Both the position numbers and the translations under genes were made by a program. 62,103 nt of DNA, taken from the NCBI GenBank assembly GCA_024711005.1, contig JANJTQ010000010.1, forward strand, positions 1-62,103, written 5' to 3'. Below, piece by piece: positions 8,728-17,668 of the stretch. How positions within the stretch are numbered: position 1 is the stretch's first letter; each line of letters starts with the position of its first letter. The stretch is from Opitutaceae bacterium. GTDB lineage: Bacteria > Verrucomicrobiota > Verrucomicrobiia > Opitutales > Opitutaceae. The notes under the pieces were generated by a model. The model was not told where the DNA came from. It ran no database searches and was given only the letters and a program-made list of their open reading frames with translations.

Positions 8728-9582
8728 TCATTCCCTGCGGTTACGGAATTCGAGCGGGGTTTTGCCAGAGCGGTTTTTCACCCAAGTGGCGAAATAGGAC
8801 GGCGCGCAGAAGCCGAGTTCGTAGGCGATCTCCTTGGCGCTGAGATCGGAGTTGAGCAGCAGGTGGACGGCGCGGTCCCAGCGGCGTTGTTCCAAGTAGG
8901 CGGCGGGGGATATCTTGATCTCACGCGCGAAAAGCCGGTTGAGGTGGATGACGCTCAGTCCGAGCTTTTCGGCGAGCAGGGGTTCGCGGAATTTGGCGCT
9001 CAGCGGCACCTGGTCGAGCCACTTGAGTCCGGCGCGCACGCGATGATCCAGAACCGCCAAGGTGGTGGGAGGCACGCCGTGCGAAGTCATGATCCCGTGG
9101 AACACGCGCAGCCAGCGGCGGAATTTTTCGGCGACGTGCAGGTGCTGATCGAGCGGAAGGTTTTCGGGAAACGCGGGCCTCCAGTGGCGGGGCTGGCCGG
9201 AGCGGCAGATCTTGAGCATGTCGCGCGCGGTGGATTCCAGTTTTGGGTGTGCGGCGGACCCCCACTTGAGGCCGGCGCCCACGTCGAACAGCAGGGTGCC
9301 GTCGGGCCAGCGCGCATGGAAGTGCAGGGACAGCAACCGGGCGTCGTCCGAGAATTCCTGCGCGGACAACAACGGCGAGGGCACCACCCATTCGCCGGTA
9401 CCGAAGTTCAGCCAGCGGGATCCCACTTTCACCCGGCCGTGGCCCGCCCGCAGCAGCCACACGCGATAGAACGAGGCGGGAGGCACGTCGTGGAATTTTC
9501 TGCCCCACGGCAACACCTCGGCGTCGTAGATGTGGAGCAGTTCGAGATGCAACGATTCCCAGTGGGGTTGCGAAGGGGGCAT
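8728..9582 (-). CDS. AraC family transcriptional regulator
   Basis: This regulator of 284 residues has an N-terminal cupin-like sensing part (about residues 20-100) and two helix-turn-helix motifs of the AraC type at the C-terminus. The latter contain LSVIHLNRLFAREIKISPAA, then the conserved LLLNSDLSAKEIAYELGF and the closing SGKTPLEFRNRRE. Proteins of this form usually control sugar utilisation genes. It is divergent from the PEP-CTERM gene at 9718 with about 135 bp between, and it lies among glycan-degrading genes. Its targets and effector are unknown. Confidence 0.93.
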   Translation of the reverse strand: MPPSQPHWESLHLELLHIYDAEVLPWGRKFHDVPPASFYRVWLLRAGHGRVKVGSRWLNFGTGEWVVPSPLLSAQEFSDDARLLSLHFHARWPDGTLLFDVGAGLKWGSAAHPKLESTARDMLKICRSGQPRHWRPAFPENLPLDQHLHVAEKFRRWLRVFHGIMTSHGVPPTTLAVLDHRVRAGLKWLDQVPLSAKFREPLLAEKLGLSVIHLNRLFAREIKISPAAYLEQRRWDRAVHLLLNSDLSAKEIAYELGFCAPSYFATWVKNRSGKTPLEFRNRRE

Positions 9583-9717
9583 GCGATTGAGCGTGCACGG
9601 ACGCGATGTGTTTGTGATGCCTAAAATCGCCGATGTTCAAAAAACTAAACTCTTGGACCTAATCCTTACACTCCGGTGAATTGTCCGGGGACGCCGGTCG
9701 CCGAAGCATGAGGGGCC

Positions 9718-10443
9718 ATGAATCACCCCATGACCTCCACCGTTAAGATCGCGTTGGCCGCCTGCGGCATCGCTCTCGCTCCGGCGCTCCACGCCGAGAC
9801 GCTCGTCCAGTATGATTTCACCAGCAGCCGTAGCGCGGTCACGGCTTTCGACCCCGGAGTCTCCGCAACTTCGCTGTCGGCCGGTTCCGGCATTCAAACA
9901 ATCAGCGGGCAGCAAATTCAGCTCTCCAGCAGCACGGGTGCGGCCAAGCACATCTACCTCCAGGGGCATCAGGTGAACGAAGCCATTTCCGACACCAGCG
10001 GCGATTGGATCGGCTTCACGGTCTCCTCGACCGCGGGCAATATTCTGAACCTCAGCGGTCTGACCTTCGACTACGCGTTCACCTACAGCGGATCCCCCGC
10101 TCCGACCGAGCCCGCGGTCTTCGAAGTCCGGTCGAGCCTGGATGACTACGCCGAGACCGTGGGATTCGTTTCCCAAAATCCGGTGTCGGGCACCACACCG
10201 GCCTGGGCTCCCGCCAGCATCGGGCTCACCGCCGCAAACTACCAGGGACTCAACTCCATCAGCTTCCGCGTCTATCTCAACGACGGCGCAAATGAGCTCA
10301 CGACATCGTATCTGCGCATCGACAACCTGACGTTGTCCGGGGTCTCGACGGCCATTCCCGAACCCTCGACTTACGCGCTGTTGACTGGCGCGGGCGGCCT
10401 GATGGTCGCCGGCGTTCGCCGTCGCAAGCGGCGCGCCCGCTAA
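9718..10443 (+). CDS. PEP-CTERM sorting domain protein (paralogue 2 of pair A)
   Basis: This protein of 241 residues has a signal peptide (TSTVKIALAACGIALAPALH, ending near AE) and the tail IPEPSTYALLTGAGGLMVAG followed by a basic RRRKRRAR end, a PEP-CTERM exosortase signal. The central domain is of unknown function and closely resembles that of the protein at 4657-5370. An AGGGG run lies just upstream of the first ATG, and a second ATG four codons on is possible. The divergent AraC gene may regulate it. Confidence 0.9.
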   Translation: MNHPMTSTVKIALAACGIALAPALHAETLVQYDFTSSRSAVTAFDPGVSATSLSAGSGIQTISGQQIQLSSSTGAAKHIYLQGHQVNEAISDTSGDWIGFTVSSTAGNILNLSGLTFDYAFTYSGSPAPTEPAVFEVRSSLDDYAETVGFVSQNPVSGTTPAWAPASIGLTAANYQGLNSISFRVYLNDGANELTTSYLRIDNLTLSGVSTAIPEPSTYALLTGAGGLMVAGVRRRKRRAR

Positions 10444-10608
10444 GCTCGTAATGATGCAGTTGGATTCCAGGTGGAACGCGATCTCCGAGCGCATTTCGCA
10501 GACGGACGGTCTCAACGGCGCCCGGAGGTCGCCGTCCACCTTTTGGTTTTGCCGGCCACGAGGCTCTTTAGCTCCCGACTGAATTTCTGGCTAAGCTCGT
10601 AACGATGC
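10441..10608. repeat. 17-bp direct repeat flanking a 134-bp spacer
   Basis: TAAGCTCGTAATGATGC at 10441-10457, starting with the TAA stop of the PEP-CTERM gene, recurs as TAAGCTCGTAACGATGC at 10592-10608 with one mismatch. Both lie in the 305-bp gap (10444-10748) before the GH5 gene. Otherwise the gap holds only small inverted repeats, such as GGCGGA/TCCGCC near 10667-10688. No gene was recognised. Confidence 0.5.
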
Positions 10609-10748
10609 GGGCGCTCGTGGCTTTCGAACGTCCACCCCGGACGTGTCGGCCCAGACCCGGCGTCGGCGGATTTGCTTTCTTCCGCCAGCGTCGGAACCCC
10701 GCTTAACCCGACCGCATTCCACGATGCGGGCAGCGACTGCTTTCCCCC

Positions 10749-13700
10749 ATGAAATCCACAAAACCCCCACGGTTGATACCCCGCCGAACGCTCGGTCGTT
10801 CGTTGTCAGCACTGTTCGCCACCACGCTCGCCTGCGCCACCTCGGCGCCCGCCGCGGATTGGTTTCTCAACAAAGACCAGGCCGTCGGAACGAACTGGAG
10901 TCAGCTCGCCGACTGGAACTCCGCTGCCAACAACAGCGAATCGACGCCCGCCGCGATGTATTCGGGCGATACTTACAGAACAAACGGGAAGAAACTGCGC
11001 ACGCCGGAGGTGTCCGGCACGTCTGTGTTTCCCGGCGCCGTATTGATCGTGGAAGGCGGCGCCAGCTCCTACGTCTACATCAAGTCGCTGGTGAACGGAG
11101 GCATCAGCGTGCCGAAGCTGGTCTCCACCGGCGGCACCGTCGCCCACTACCTCGGGGCGAACGGGCTCCAGTTCGTGCAAACGTCGTCGCTTGAAACCCT
11201 GGCAGGACAGTCCACGTTGGAAGCCGGCTCCGGCCGGACCTTGCGGGTCGACGTCGGCACGTGGATCGGCACCGGCAAGACGCGAATCGCGGGCGGGGGC
11301 ACGGTGCTCGTCAACGCCACCGACGCCACCTCCTACACAGGCGAACTCTTTGTCGATTCGGGCACGCTGAACTTCGATTTGCCGTTCAGCTCCGCCGGCA
11401 CGCTTGTCGTCGACGCGGACGCCAAGGTCATGCTCGACCAGACGGTCACCGTCACCGGTCTGACCGTCGCCGGCGTCGTGAAAGGCGTGGGCACGTATAA
11501 CCACTCGCAGCTCGCCTCCGAGTTTCCCTCCAACTTCCCCGTCGGCGGAAACGGGTCGATCGTCGTGCGCGCCCCGGCCACGTGGTATCTCTCCACGAGC
11601 CAGGTCTCCGGTTCGGACTGGGGAACGGCACCGCATTGGAAAGCCAACGCCGACGGCACCGGCCTGACAGCGCCTTCGGTCAATCCCTACGATTCCTATA
11701 TCAACCAGGCCGCGTCACGGGTACTTCGCACGCCGGCGAGCACCGCGATTTTCGGCGGCAATGAACTGACCTTGAGCGGCTCCAGCCTGGTTCTCGGTCA
11801 GGGTGCGAACCAGGTCAGCACGATCGGGATGCTCACGACCTCGGGAACGGTCAGCATCTCGAATCCGGCCACCGGCACGCGGGGTCTCACGGTGACCAAG
11901 TGGGTGGCCAATGCCGGCACGACCACGATCTCCACCGTCAGCGGAGACGCGATCGACCTGCGCATGCCGGAGCTTATCGGAGCGGGCAACCTGACTCTGA
12001 GCGGTGCGGGCGAGGTTCGCCCTTACGTCGGACACACCAAGGCCTACTCGGGCACGATGACCGTCAACTCGGGGACGAAACTCGCCGTGCAGGCGGGCAA
12101 CCCGTTCTCGACCGGCGGCAAACTTGTCGTGAACTCCGGCGGGCTCGTCTCGCTTGGCGACTGGATTTACTGCACCGCGCTCACCGTGAATGGCGTCGTC
12201 AAGCCCGTCGGCACCTACTCGGCTGCCGCCCTCGGCGGCGGGTTCACCACGTCCAATGACAGCAAGGTGGTCGTCTACACCGCCGACCTGGTCGGACCGC
12301 CGTTGATGTTCGGGGCGAACATCGCCGGAGCAGACTTCAAGGACTATGCGTTCTGGCAACATGACCCGGTGGTCTGGGATTATTACCAGTCCAAGAGGCA
12401 GATGCTTGTTCGCCTTCCGTTCAAGTGGAACCGCGTTCAGGCGCAGCCCTACGACGACGTCGACTTCGACAATCTGGACATCTGCATCGGGTTGGCCCGC
12501 GAACGCGGCATGAAGGTCATCCTCGATGTGCACAGCTACGGATCGATCACGAACAACCCGCCGCGTATCGGCCACGCCAGCCATCCGGTCGACTGGATGC
12601 TGGATCTGTGGGACCAACTCGCCGAGCACTACAAGGACGAGCCCGCGATCATCGGCTATGACTTGATGAACGAACCCATCGTCGGCACCGGAGGCACGAC
12701 CTCGGAGCAAGTGGCCGCTTGGGGCGAGATGGTGCAGCAGACGATCCACGTCATCCGCCGCCACGACCAGAAGCATTACATCTACGTCGAAGGTCTGTTC
12801 GCCTCGGCCGCGCAGAACTGGCATCCGGGGTCCGCCAACAACGCCACTCTCGATGTCAAAGATCCGGTGGGCCGGCTGATCTACTCCGCGCATTCGTATT
12901 GGGATCTCTCCTCCTATCCGGCCTACAACGGCGTCTACGACTCCAGCGACCAGCCGTATCCTAACATCGGAAAGGACTCGGTCGCACCGTTCGTCAACTG
13001 GCTCAAGGAGCGACCCTACGCCCACGGTCACATCGGTGAATACGGCGTCCCCCGAAGCTACCACACCGAAGGTTGGAAGACCGCGCTCCGCGTGTTCCTC
13101 GAATACCTCGCCGAAAACAACATCAGCGGCTCCTACTGGGCCGGCGGCGAAGATTGGGGATCGGACCAGTTGTCGATCCATCCGTTTCCGTTCCCCGGAC
13201 CCGACAAGCCCCAGATGGAGGTCGCCCGCGACTTCAAGAGCCCGCCGGTCTTGAGCGACATCTATGTCGACAACCAGTTGAGCGGTTCGTCGGTCACCTT
13301 CTTGCCCTCGGTGGCCGATTGGCCGACGGGGACCACCAGCAACAATCCCGAGTTCTACGGAGACAATTATCAGCACGACGGCGGCACCGGCACGAAGTCC
13401 GTCAAGTTCACGCCGAACATTCAGGTCGCGGGCAACTACGATGTGTTCGTTCGCTGGACAACCGGAACGAACCGCGGCTCCAGCGTTCCCGTGACCGTGG
13501 TGCACGCCGGAGGCACGACGAACGCCGACCCGCTGGACATGCAAACGGTGCAGTCGAACGCGGTCGACGGTTGGAATCCGATCGGCACGTATCTGTTCAA
13601 CGCCGGGACGGGCGGCAGCGTGACATTGTCCAACACCGACGCGAACGGCCACGTGATGGCCGACGCCGTGTGGTTCCGTCCCTCGAACGCGTTTCCGCAA

Positions 13701-14246
13701 GGCTGGCAGGCGGGCGACGTCGGTTCGTTGAGCGTCGCCGGCACGAGCTCGCACAGCGGCGGCGTCTACACGTTGACCAGCGCGGGCACGATCTACGGCA
13801 CGGCGGACGCGTTTCACTTCGTCTACAAGGACGTGACCGGGGACTGCACGCTCACCGCACGCGTGGAGTCCCAGGAAAACACCAACACCTATGCCCGCGC
13901 CGGCGTGATGATTCGCGACGGTCTCGGGGCGAGCGCCGCCTTCGCCGACGCGATCATCACCCCGGGCGCGGGCGGGTATATGCAACACCGCTCGACGGCG
14001 GGCGGGTCCGTGACGAGCACCGGAGGCGGCGCAGCCGTCGCGTCCTATTGGGTCCAGATCAAGCGGGTCGGCAACGTGTTCACCGCGTATAAATCCACGA
14101 CCGGCACGGCCGGTTCGTGGGTTCAGATGGGGAGCAGCCGGACGATCGCCATGGGTGCCACCGTCAAGGTCGGCCTTGCGGCCTGCAGCTTCACCACCGA
14201 CACGCAGAGCACGGTGAGGTTCGACAACGTCACGGTGGTTCCTTGA
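10749..14246 (+). CDS. Secreted multidomain GH5 glycosidase with beta-strand repeats
   Basis: This large exported enzyme has 1165 residues. After a signal peptide (ending near SAPAA), two imperfect autotransporter-like beta-strand repeat units (from ADWFLNKDQ and TWYLSTSQV) fill about residues 35-515. The GH5 catalytic domain follows (about 518-830), with acid/base Glu in YDLMNEP (about 641) and nucleophile Glu in HIGEYGVP (about 762). Residues about 836-977 resemble the golvesin C-terminal-like carbohydrate-binding domain (FRP end, HAGGT and ADAVWF motifs). The last 165 residues form a beta-sandwich module (RAGVMIRDG). The substrate is probably a beta-mannan or beta-glucan. It is a paralogue of the gene at 19824-22319, which lacks the last two modules. 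Confidence 0.9.
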   Translation: MKSTKPPRLIPRRTLGRSLSALFATTLACATSAPAADWFLNKDQAVGTNWSQLADWNSAANNSESTPAAMYSGDTYRTNGKKLRTPEVSGTSVFPGAVLIVEGGASSYVYIKSLVNGGISVPKLVSTGGTVAHYLGANGLQFVQTSSLETLAGQSTLEAGSGRTLRVDVGTWIGTGKTRIAGGGTVLVNATDATSYTGELFVDSGTLNFDLPFSSAGTLVVDADAKVMLDQTVTVTGLTVAGVVKGVGTYNHSQLASEFPSNFPVGGNGSIVVRAPATWYLSTSQVSGSDWGTAPHWKANADGTGLTAPSVNPYDSYINQAASRVLRTPASTAIFGGNELTLSGSSLVLGQGANQVSTIGMLTTSGTVSISNPATGTRGLTVTKWVANAGTTTISTVSGDAIDLRMPELIGAGNLTLSGAGEVRPYVGHTKAYSGTMTVNSGTKLAVQAGNPFSTGGKLVVNSGGLVSLGDWIYCTALTVNGVVKPVGTYSAAALGGGFTTSNDSKVVVYTADLVGPPLMFGANIAGADFKDYAFWQHDPVVWDYYQSKRQMLVRLPFKWNRVQAQPYDDVDFDNLDICIGLARERGMKVILDVHSYGSITNNPPRIGHASHPVDWMLDLWDQLAEHYKDEPAIIGYDLMNEPIVGTGGTTSEQVAAWGEMVQQTIHVIRRHDQKHYIYVEGLFASAAQNWHPGSANNATLDVKDPVGRLIYSAHSYWDLSSYPAYNGVYDSSDQPYPNIGKDSVAPFVNWLKERPYAHGHIGEYGVPRSYHTEGWKTALRVFLEYLAENNISGSYWAGGEDWGSDQLSIHPFPFPGPDKPQMEVARDFKSPPVLSDIYVDNQLSGSSVTFLPSVADWPTGTTSNNPEFYGDNYQHDGGTGTKSVKFTPNIQVAGNYDVFVRWTTGTNRGSSVPVTVVHAGGTTNADPLDMQTVQSNAVDGWNPIGTYLFNAGTGGSVTLSNTDANGHVMADAVWFRPSNAFPQGWQAGDVGSLSVAGTSSHSGGVYTLTSAGTIYGTADAFHFVYKDVTGDCTLTARVESQENTNTYARAGVMIRDGLGASAAFADAIITPGAGGYMQHRSTAGGSVTSTGGGAAVASYWVQIKRVGNVFTAYKSTTGTAGSWVQMGSSRTIAMGATVKVGLAACSFTTDTQSTVRFDNVTVVP

Positions 14247-14302
14247 TCGATTGACGTGCGGAGAGACCATCGGCCGGCGGCGCGGCCGCTTGCCGGTGGT
14301 CT

Positions 14303-15223
14303 ATGGCATTTTCTTTTATGAGAACCGTTCGTTGCCTTGGCACCGTAGCCGCGATCGCAGGGGGCGCCGCGGTGTTTGTCGTCGCCATCGGTCCGGGCGA
14401 GAAGCCCGAAGTGGTTTCGCTCGGGGTGGTCGCTTCGGAAAAATCGGGAGCGTTCTCCGCTTCGGCGCGCGCGACGTCCAACGCGGCGCGTGAAGTCGAC
14501 CGTGACGAGCATCTCCAAGCGTGGGCGGACGGCATTGCGCTCGCGGACATCCCGGCGGAACTGGAACGTATTGAAAGGCTGGGTTCGACCGATGAGCGAG
14601 TCGCCGCTCGACGAGCTCTCCTTTTTAGTTGGACCAGCCGGGATTTGGTCGGAGTGGCGCGTTGGGTTGGCATGCTCGGACCGGCGTACGGCGTTCAGCA
14701 GACAGGGCGTGAGCAGATCGTCGAGGCGCTGCTTCAGTGTAATCCCGAGGAGGTGGTTCCGGCGCTGCGAGAATCGTTGCCCGAGTCCACGTCGCGACAG
14801 CTGCTGGGCCCCTATTTCCGCGCGTGGGCCGCGACCGAACCAATGGCGGCCGCCGGGATGCTTGTGCGGCTGGCCGTTGCCGAGAGACGGGACCCGCGAC
14901 AATGGCATGATCTGATCGGGCAGGTGTCGGCGCAGTGGATGGCGAGCGAGCCAACCGAGGCGATGGCGTGGATGAAGGCGCTTCCGGAGAGCGAAGGGAA
15001 ATCCGCGGCGATTCGTCAGGCCTGTTATCGGTGGACGGAAATCGATCCGGTGGGTGTGGCCGCGTATGCGGCGCAGCGAGAAGATCCTGTTTTGGTAAAG
15101 ATAGTGGCCGCCAAGTGGGCGGAGGCGGAGCCGGCTCAGGCGATGGCGTGGGCGCGACGTTTGCCCGAAGGAACGTTGCGGCAAGAGGCGATGGACGCGG
15201 CGCTGGCCATCGTGGCGCAATGA
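14303..15223 (+). CDS. Exported helical-repeat protein of unknown function
   Basis: This protein of 306 residues has an N-terminal hydrophobic segment (CLGTVAAIAGGAAVFVVAIG) that acts as a signal peptide or membrane anchor. The rest is made of short helical repeats with the pattern W-x(3)-[DE]P-x-x-A-x-x-W, for example WAATEPMAAAGML, WMASEPTEAMAWMKALPE and WAEAEPAQAMAWARRLPE. Similar Trp/Pro repeat proteins are common in Verrucomicrobiota, but I know of no established role. It sits 56 bp behind the GH5 gene on the same strand. A second ATG at 14318 is an alternative start. Confidence 0.75.
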   Translation: MAFSFMRTVRCLGTVAAIAGGAAVFVVAIGPGEKPEVVSLGVVASEKSGAFSASARATSNAAREVDRDEHLQAWADGIALADIPAELERIERLGSTDERVAARRALLFSWTSRDLVGVARWVGMLGPAYGVQQTGREQIVEALLQCNPEEVVPALRESLPESTSRQLLGPYFRAWAATEPMAAAGMLVRLAVAERRDPRQWHDLIGQVSAQWMASEPTEAMAWMKALPESEGKSAAIRQACYRWTEIDPVGVAAYAAQREDPVLVKIVAAKWAEAEPAQAMAWARRLPEGTLRQEAMDAALAIVAQ

Positions 15224-15262
15224 GGCAAATGCGCTCCGCTACGAACGCTGAAGGAGATCGGG

Positions 15263-15322
15263 TTCGTTCTCTTTCTGAAAAGGCGGGAGAAAGAGAACGA
15301 TAAAGAGGAAAGAAGAAAGAGA
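15263..15322 (-). repeat. Stop-proximal pyrimidine/purine hairpin, copy 2
   Basis: A short pyrimidine arm (TTCGTTCTCTTTCT) is followed by a purine arm with GAGAACGATAAAGAGGAAAG. The element ends 12 bp behind the stop of the GH92 gene (minus strand) and lies between that gene and the convergent repeat-protein gene. It belongs to the same subfamily as copies 1 and 4. Confidence 0.75.
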
Positions 15323-15334
15323 GGCGGAGGCGGG

Positions 15335-17542
15335 TCAGGCCCGCTGTGACAAGCCGGCCGGGGCGGGCGACAGGACCACCTGTAGTTCGCCGCCGACGGT
15401 GAGATCGGCGTGGGTGAGTTCGAGGGCGGTGAGTGGCGCGCCGTTGAACATAATCGACTCCACGTAGTTGGTGGCGGTCGGGGTCAAGCCGGACGCGACG
15501 ATCCTGAGCTTACGGCCGGCCGGGAGCGTGATCGTGACGCGTTCGAAGAACGGTGCGGTGAGCTGATAACGCGCCGGCATCTCACACGCCCCCGTCGCGC
15601 TGAAGAGTCCGATGGAGACGAGCACGTTCCAGGCACCCATGATGCCCTGGTCTTCGTCGCCGCCCCAGGTATCCGTCGGAGCATTACCGGCCTTGATCGT
15701 GTCGATCACGCGGCGCAGCCAAAACTGCGTGCGGTCGGGGCGGCCGGCGAGCTGGAACAGGTGGGCGGTCGCGAGGGCGGGTTCGTTGCCGAAGTCGAGC
15801 GGGACGACGTTGTGGTGGTCGCGCGGGGCGAAGAAATTTTGTTTTTCCGAGAGGACGAAGGCCGTTTCGAGACGGGCGAGGAAGGCGTCGCGGGAGCCGA
15901 AACACTCGATCAAGCCCGCGATGTCGTGGGCGGAGTGGAAGGTGAAGGTCCAGGCGTTGGCCTCGGTCCAACCCTTTTTCTGCAATGGATTGAACGGCTC
16001 GGTCCAGGAGCCGTCGCGCTCGCGCGGACGGCAGAAGCCGACGGACGGATCGAAGAGGTTTCGGTGGTTGCGCGAGCGTCGGGTGAAGAGTTCGACGTCC
16101 ACGTGGTGACCGAGTGTGCGGGCGAGTTGGACGAGCGCCCAGTCGTTGTAGGCGTGTTCGATGGTTTGCGAGGCGCCGTTCGTGTGCATGGCGACCGGAG
16201 GCAGGCCCTCGGGGATGTAGCCGCGCGCGATGTAGTCTTCGATTCCGCCGCCTTGGCAGGTCGTGTGTTCGTAGCCGGCCTTGCTCATGAGTCCGCCGGG
16301 GAAGTGGTTTTTGCGGAGCGCCTGATAGACCTCCTTGACGTTGGCGGGGTGATGGAGGTCGTTGTTGAGGGCGCAGGCGAAGAGCGGCGTGGTTTGCGCG
16401 CTGGTCATCACGAACGTGTAGTTGCCGCCGGTCGGACCACGGGGGATGAGTCCGCCGTTGCGATACAGATCCATGAAACAGTGGCAGAACTCGTCGATGA
16501 TTTCCGGATACACGAGGGCCCAGAGCGGAACGAGTGACCATTGGGCGCCCCAGAAGGCGTCGGAGTTGAAATGACGGTAGCGCGGGAGGCTCTCGGCGTT
16601 GAGGGGGATTTGACGGATGAGAGGCTGTGGGCCGGTGTTGTCGATATAGGTGCCGGTGCAATCGCTGACGGTGCGGCGGCCGAGTAGCGCGAAGTAAAGA
16701 TCGGTGTAGAAGCGGGCGCGGCGGACGGGGTCTCCGCCTTCGACGACGATGCGGACGAGGGCGTCGTTCCATTCGGCGTGCGCTTCGGCTCGGAGGACGT
16801 CGAAGGACTTGCCGGCGGTTTCGGTGTGGAGATTGGCGCGGGCGGCGGTGAGGGACGTGTAGCTGACGCCAACTTTAATGGTGACAGGTGCGGCGGGGCG
16901 GCCGAGGTCGAGACGGGCTTGCACGCGGGAAGGATCGAAAGGGGCGAGCGTGGCGTCGGTGTCGAGGGTGAGAACGAAGTGGACGGTGTGGGGCTTGGGC
17001 TTTCGCTTGGTGGGACCGTTGACGACATGGCCCTCGAAGGTGCGCGCGTTGAGTTGAGAAAGGCTCGCGGAGAGCATCGTGCACGGGCCGCATTGGGAGG
17101 CGAGGTCGATGAGGAGGGCGGCGGGTTGCGAGGATGGGAGGTCGGAAGGGAACGTGTAACGATGGATACCGACGCGGGCGGTGGCGGTGAGCTCGGCGGT
17201 GATGGCGTAGCGGTCGAGGTGGACGCGGTGATAGCCGGGTTTGCAGAACTCGGTGTCGCGGGAGAATGGGGATTTGAACCCGGCGGGGCCTGCGGTCGCG
17301 GAGACGTCGCCGATGACGGGCATCACGAGGATGCCGCCGCTTTGCCAGTCGTGGATGTGGCTGAAGCCGACGATTTCGTTGTCGGCAAGGTTGTAGCCGC
17401 AGCCCCAATCGCCGTTGCCGTCGATGCGGGTGTCGGGCGAGAGGGCGACGAGGCCGAAAGGACGGCAAGCGGAGCCAAAGGAGATCCAGCGCCCGATGGT
17501 GTTGCCAAGGCGTGGTTCGACGAGGGAGGCGTAGTCGGCCAT
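15335..17542 (-). CDS. GH92 family alpha-mannosidase
   Basis: This 735-residue exo-acting, calcium-dependent inverting alpha-mannosidase belongs to GH92, whose members mostly cleave alpha-1,2 or related mannosyl bonds. The N-terminal beta-sandwich begins PRLGNTIGRWISFGSACRPF and includes the family motif GFSHIHDWQSGG. The (alpha/alpha)6 domain carries the signature GGDEDQGIMGAWNVL near residue 627, with the conserved acidic residues. No clear signal peptide is visible from the chosen ATG, although GH92 enzymes are often exported. It follows the esterase gene on the same strand (126-bp gap filled by hairpin copy 3), which suggests joint transcription and deacetylation followed by mannose release. 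Confidence 0.93.
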   Translation of the reverse strand: MADYASLVEPRLGNTIGRWISFGSACRPFGLVALSPDTRIDGNGDWGCGYNLADNEIVGFSHIHDWQSGGILVMPVIGDVSATAGPAGFKSPFSRDTEFCKPGYHRVHLDRYAITAELTATARVGIHRYTFPSDLPSSQPAALLIDLASQCGPCTMLSASLSQLNARTFEGHVVNGPTKRKPKPHTVHFVLTLDTDATLAPFDPSRVQARLDLGRPAAPVTIKVGVSYTSLTAARANLHTETAGKSFDVLRAEAHAEWNDALVRIVVEGGDPVRRARFYTDLYFALLGRRTVSDCTGTYIDNTGPQPLIRQIPLNAESLPRYRHFNSDAFWGAQWSLVPLWALVYPEIIDEFCHCFMDLYRNGGLIPRGPTGGNYTFVMTSAQTTPLFACALNNDLHHPANVKEVYQALRKNHFPGGLMSKAGYEHTTCQGGGIEDYIARGYIPEGLPPVAMHTNGASQTIEHAYNDWALVQLARTLGHHVDVELFTRRSRNHRNLFDPSVGFCRPRERDGSWTEPFNPLQKKGWTEANAWTFTFHSAHDIAGLIECFGSRDAFLARLETAFVLSEKQNFFAPRDHHNVVPLDFGNEPALATAHLFQLAGRPDRTQFWLRRVIDTIKAGNAPTDTWGGDEDQGIMGAWNVLVSIGLFSATGACEMPARYQLTAPFFERVTITLPAGRKLRIVASGLTPTATNYVESIMFNGAPLTALELTHADLTVGGELQVVLSPAPAGLSQRA

Positions 17543-17553
17543 GGAATCTGAAA

Positions 17554-17653
17554 TCGTTCTCGTTCTCTTACTCGTTCTCGTTCTCCCGGTTTGAAATGGA
17601 TTAGGAAGGGGCGGAACAGAAAGAGAGAGAACGAGTAAGAGAACGAGAAAGAG
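17554..17653 (-). repeat. Stop-proximal pyrimidine/purine hairpin, copy 3
   Basis: The best-formed copy: TCTCGTTCTCTTACTCGTTC and its exact complement GAACGAGTAAGAGAACGAGA enclose a loop of about 45 bases. It ends 15 bp behind the esterase stop and begins 11 bp before the GH92 start codon, so the purine arm lies where a ribosome binding site for GH92 would be. It belongs to the subfamily with ACGAGTAAGAGAACGAG, shared with copies 5 and 6. Confidence 0.8.
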
Positions 17654-17668
17654 GGTGGGGGCGGCAGG

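Noticed and set aside
9637-10539. A minus-strand frame of 300 codons opposite a PEP-CTERM gene
   Set aside because: It has no domain or signal sequence; the plus strand encodes a complete PEP-CTERM protein with a paralogue.
11715-14270. A long minus-strand frame of 851 codons opposite the large GH5 gene
   Set aside because: Its product is an Arg/His/Val-rich sequence without domains, a typical shadow in GC-rich DNA; the plus strand carries clear signal peptide and GH5 motifs.
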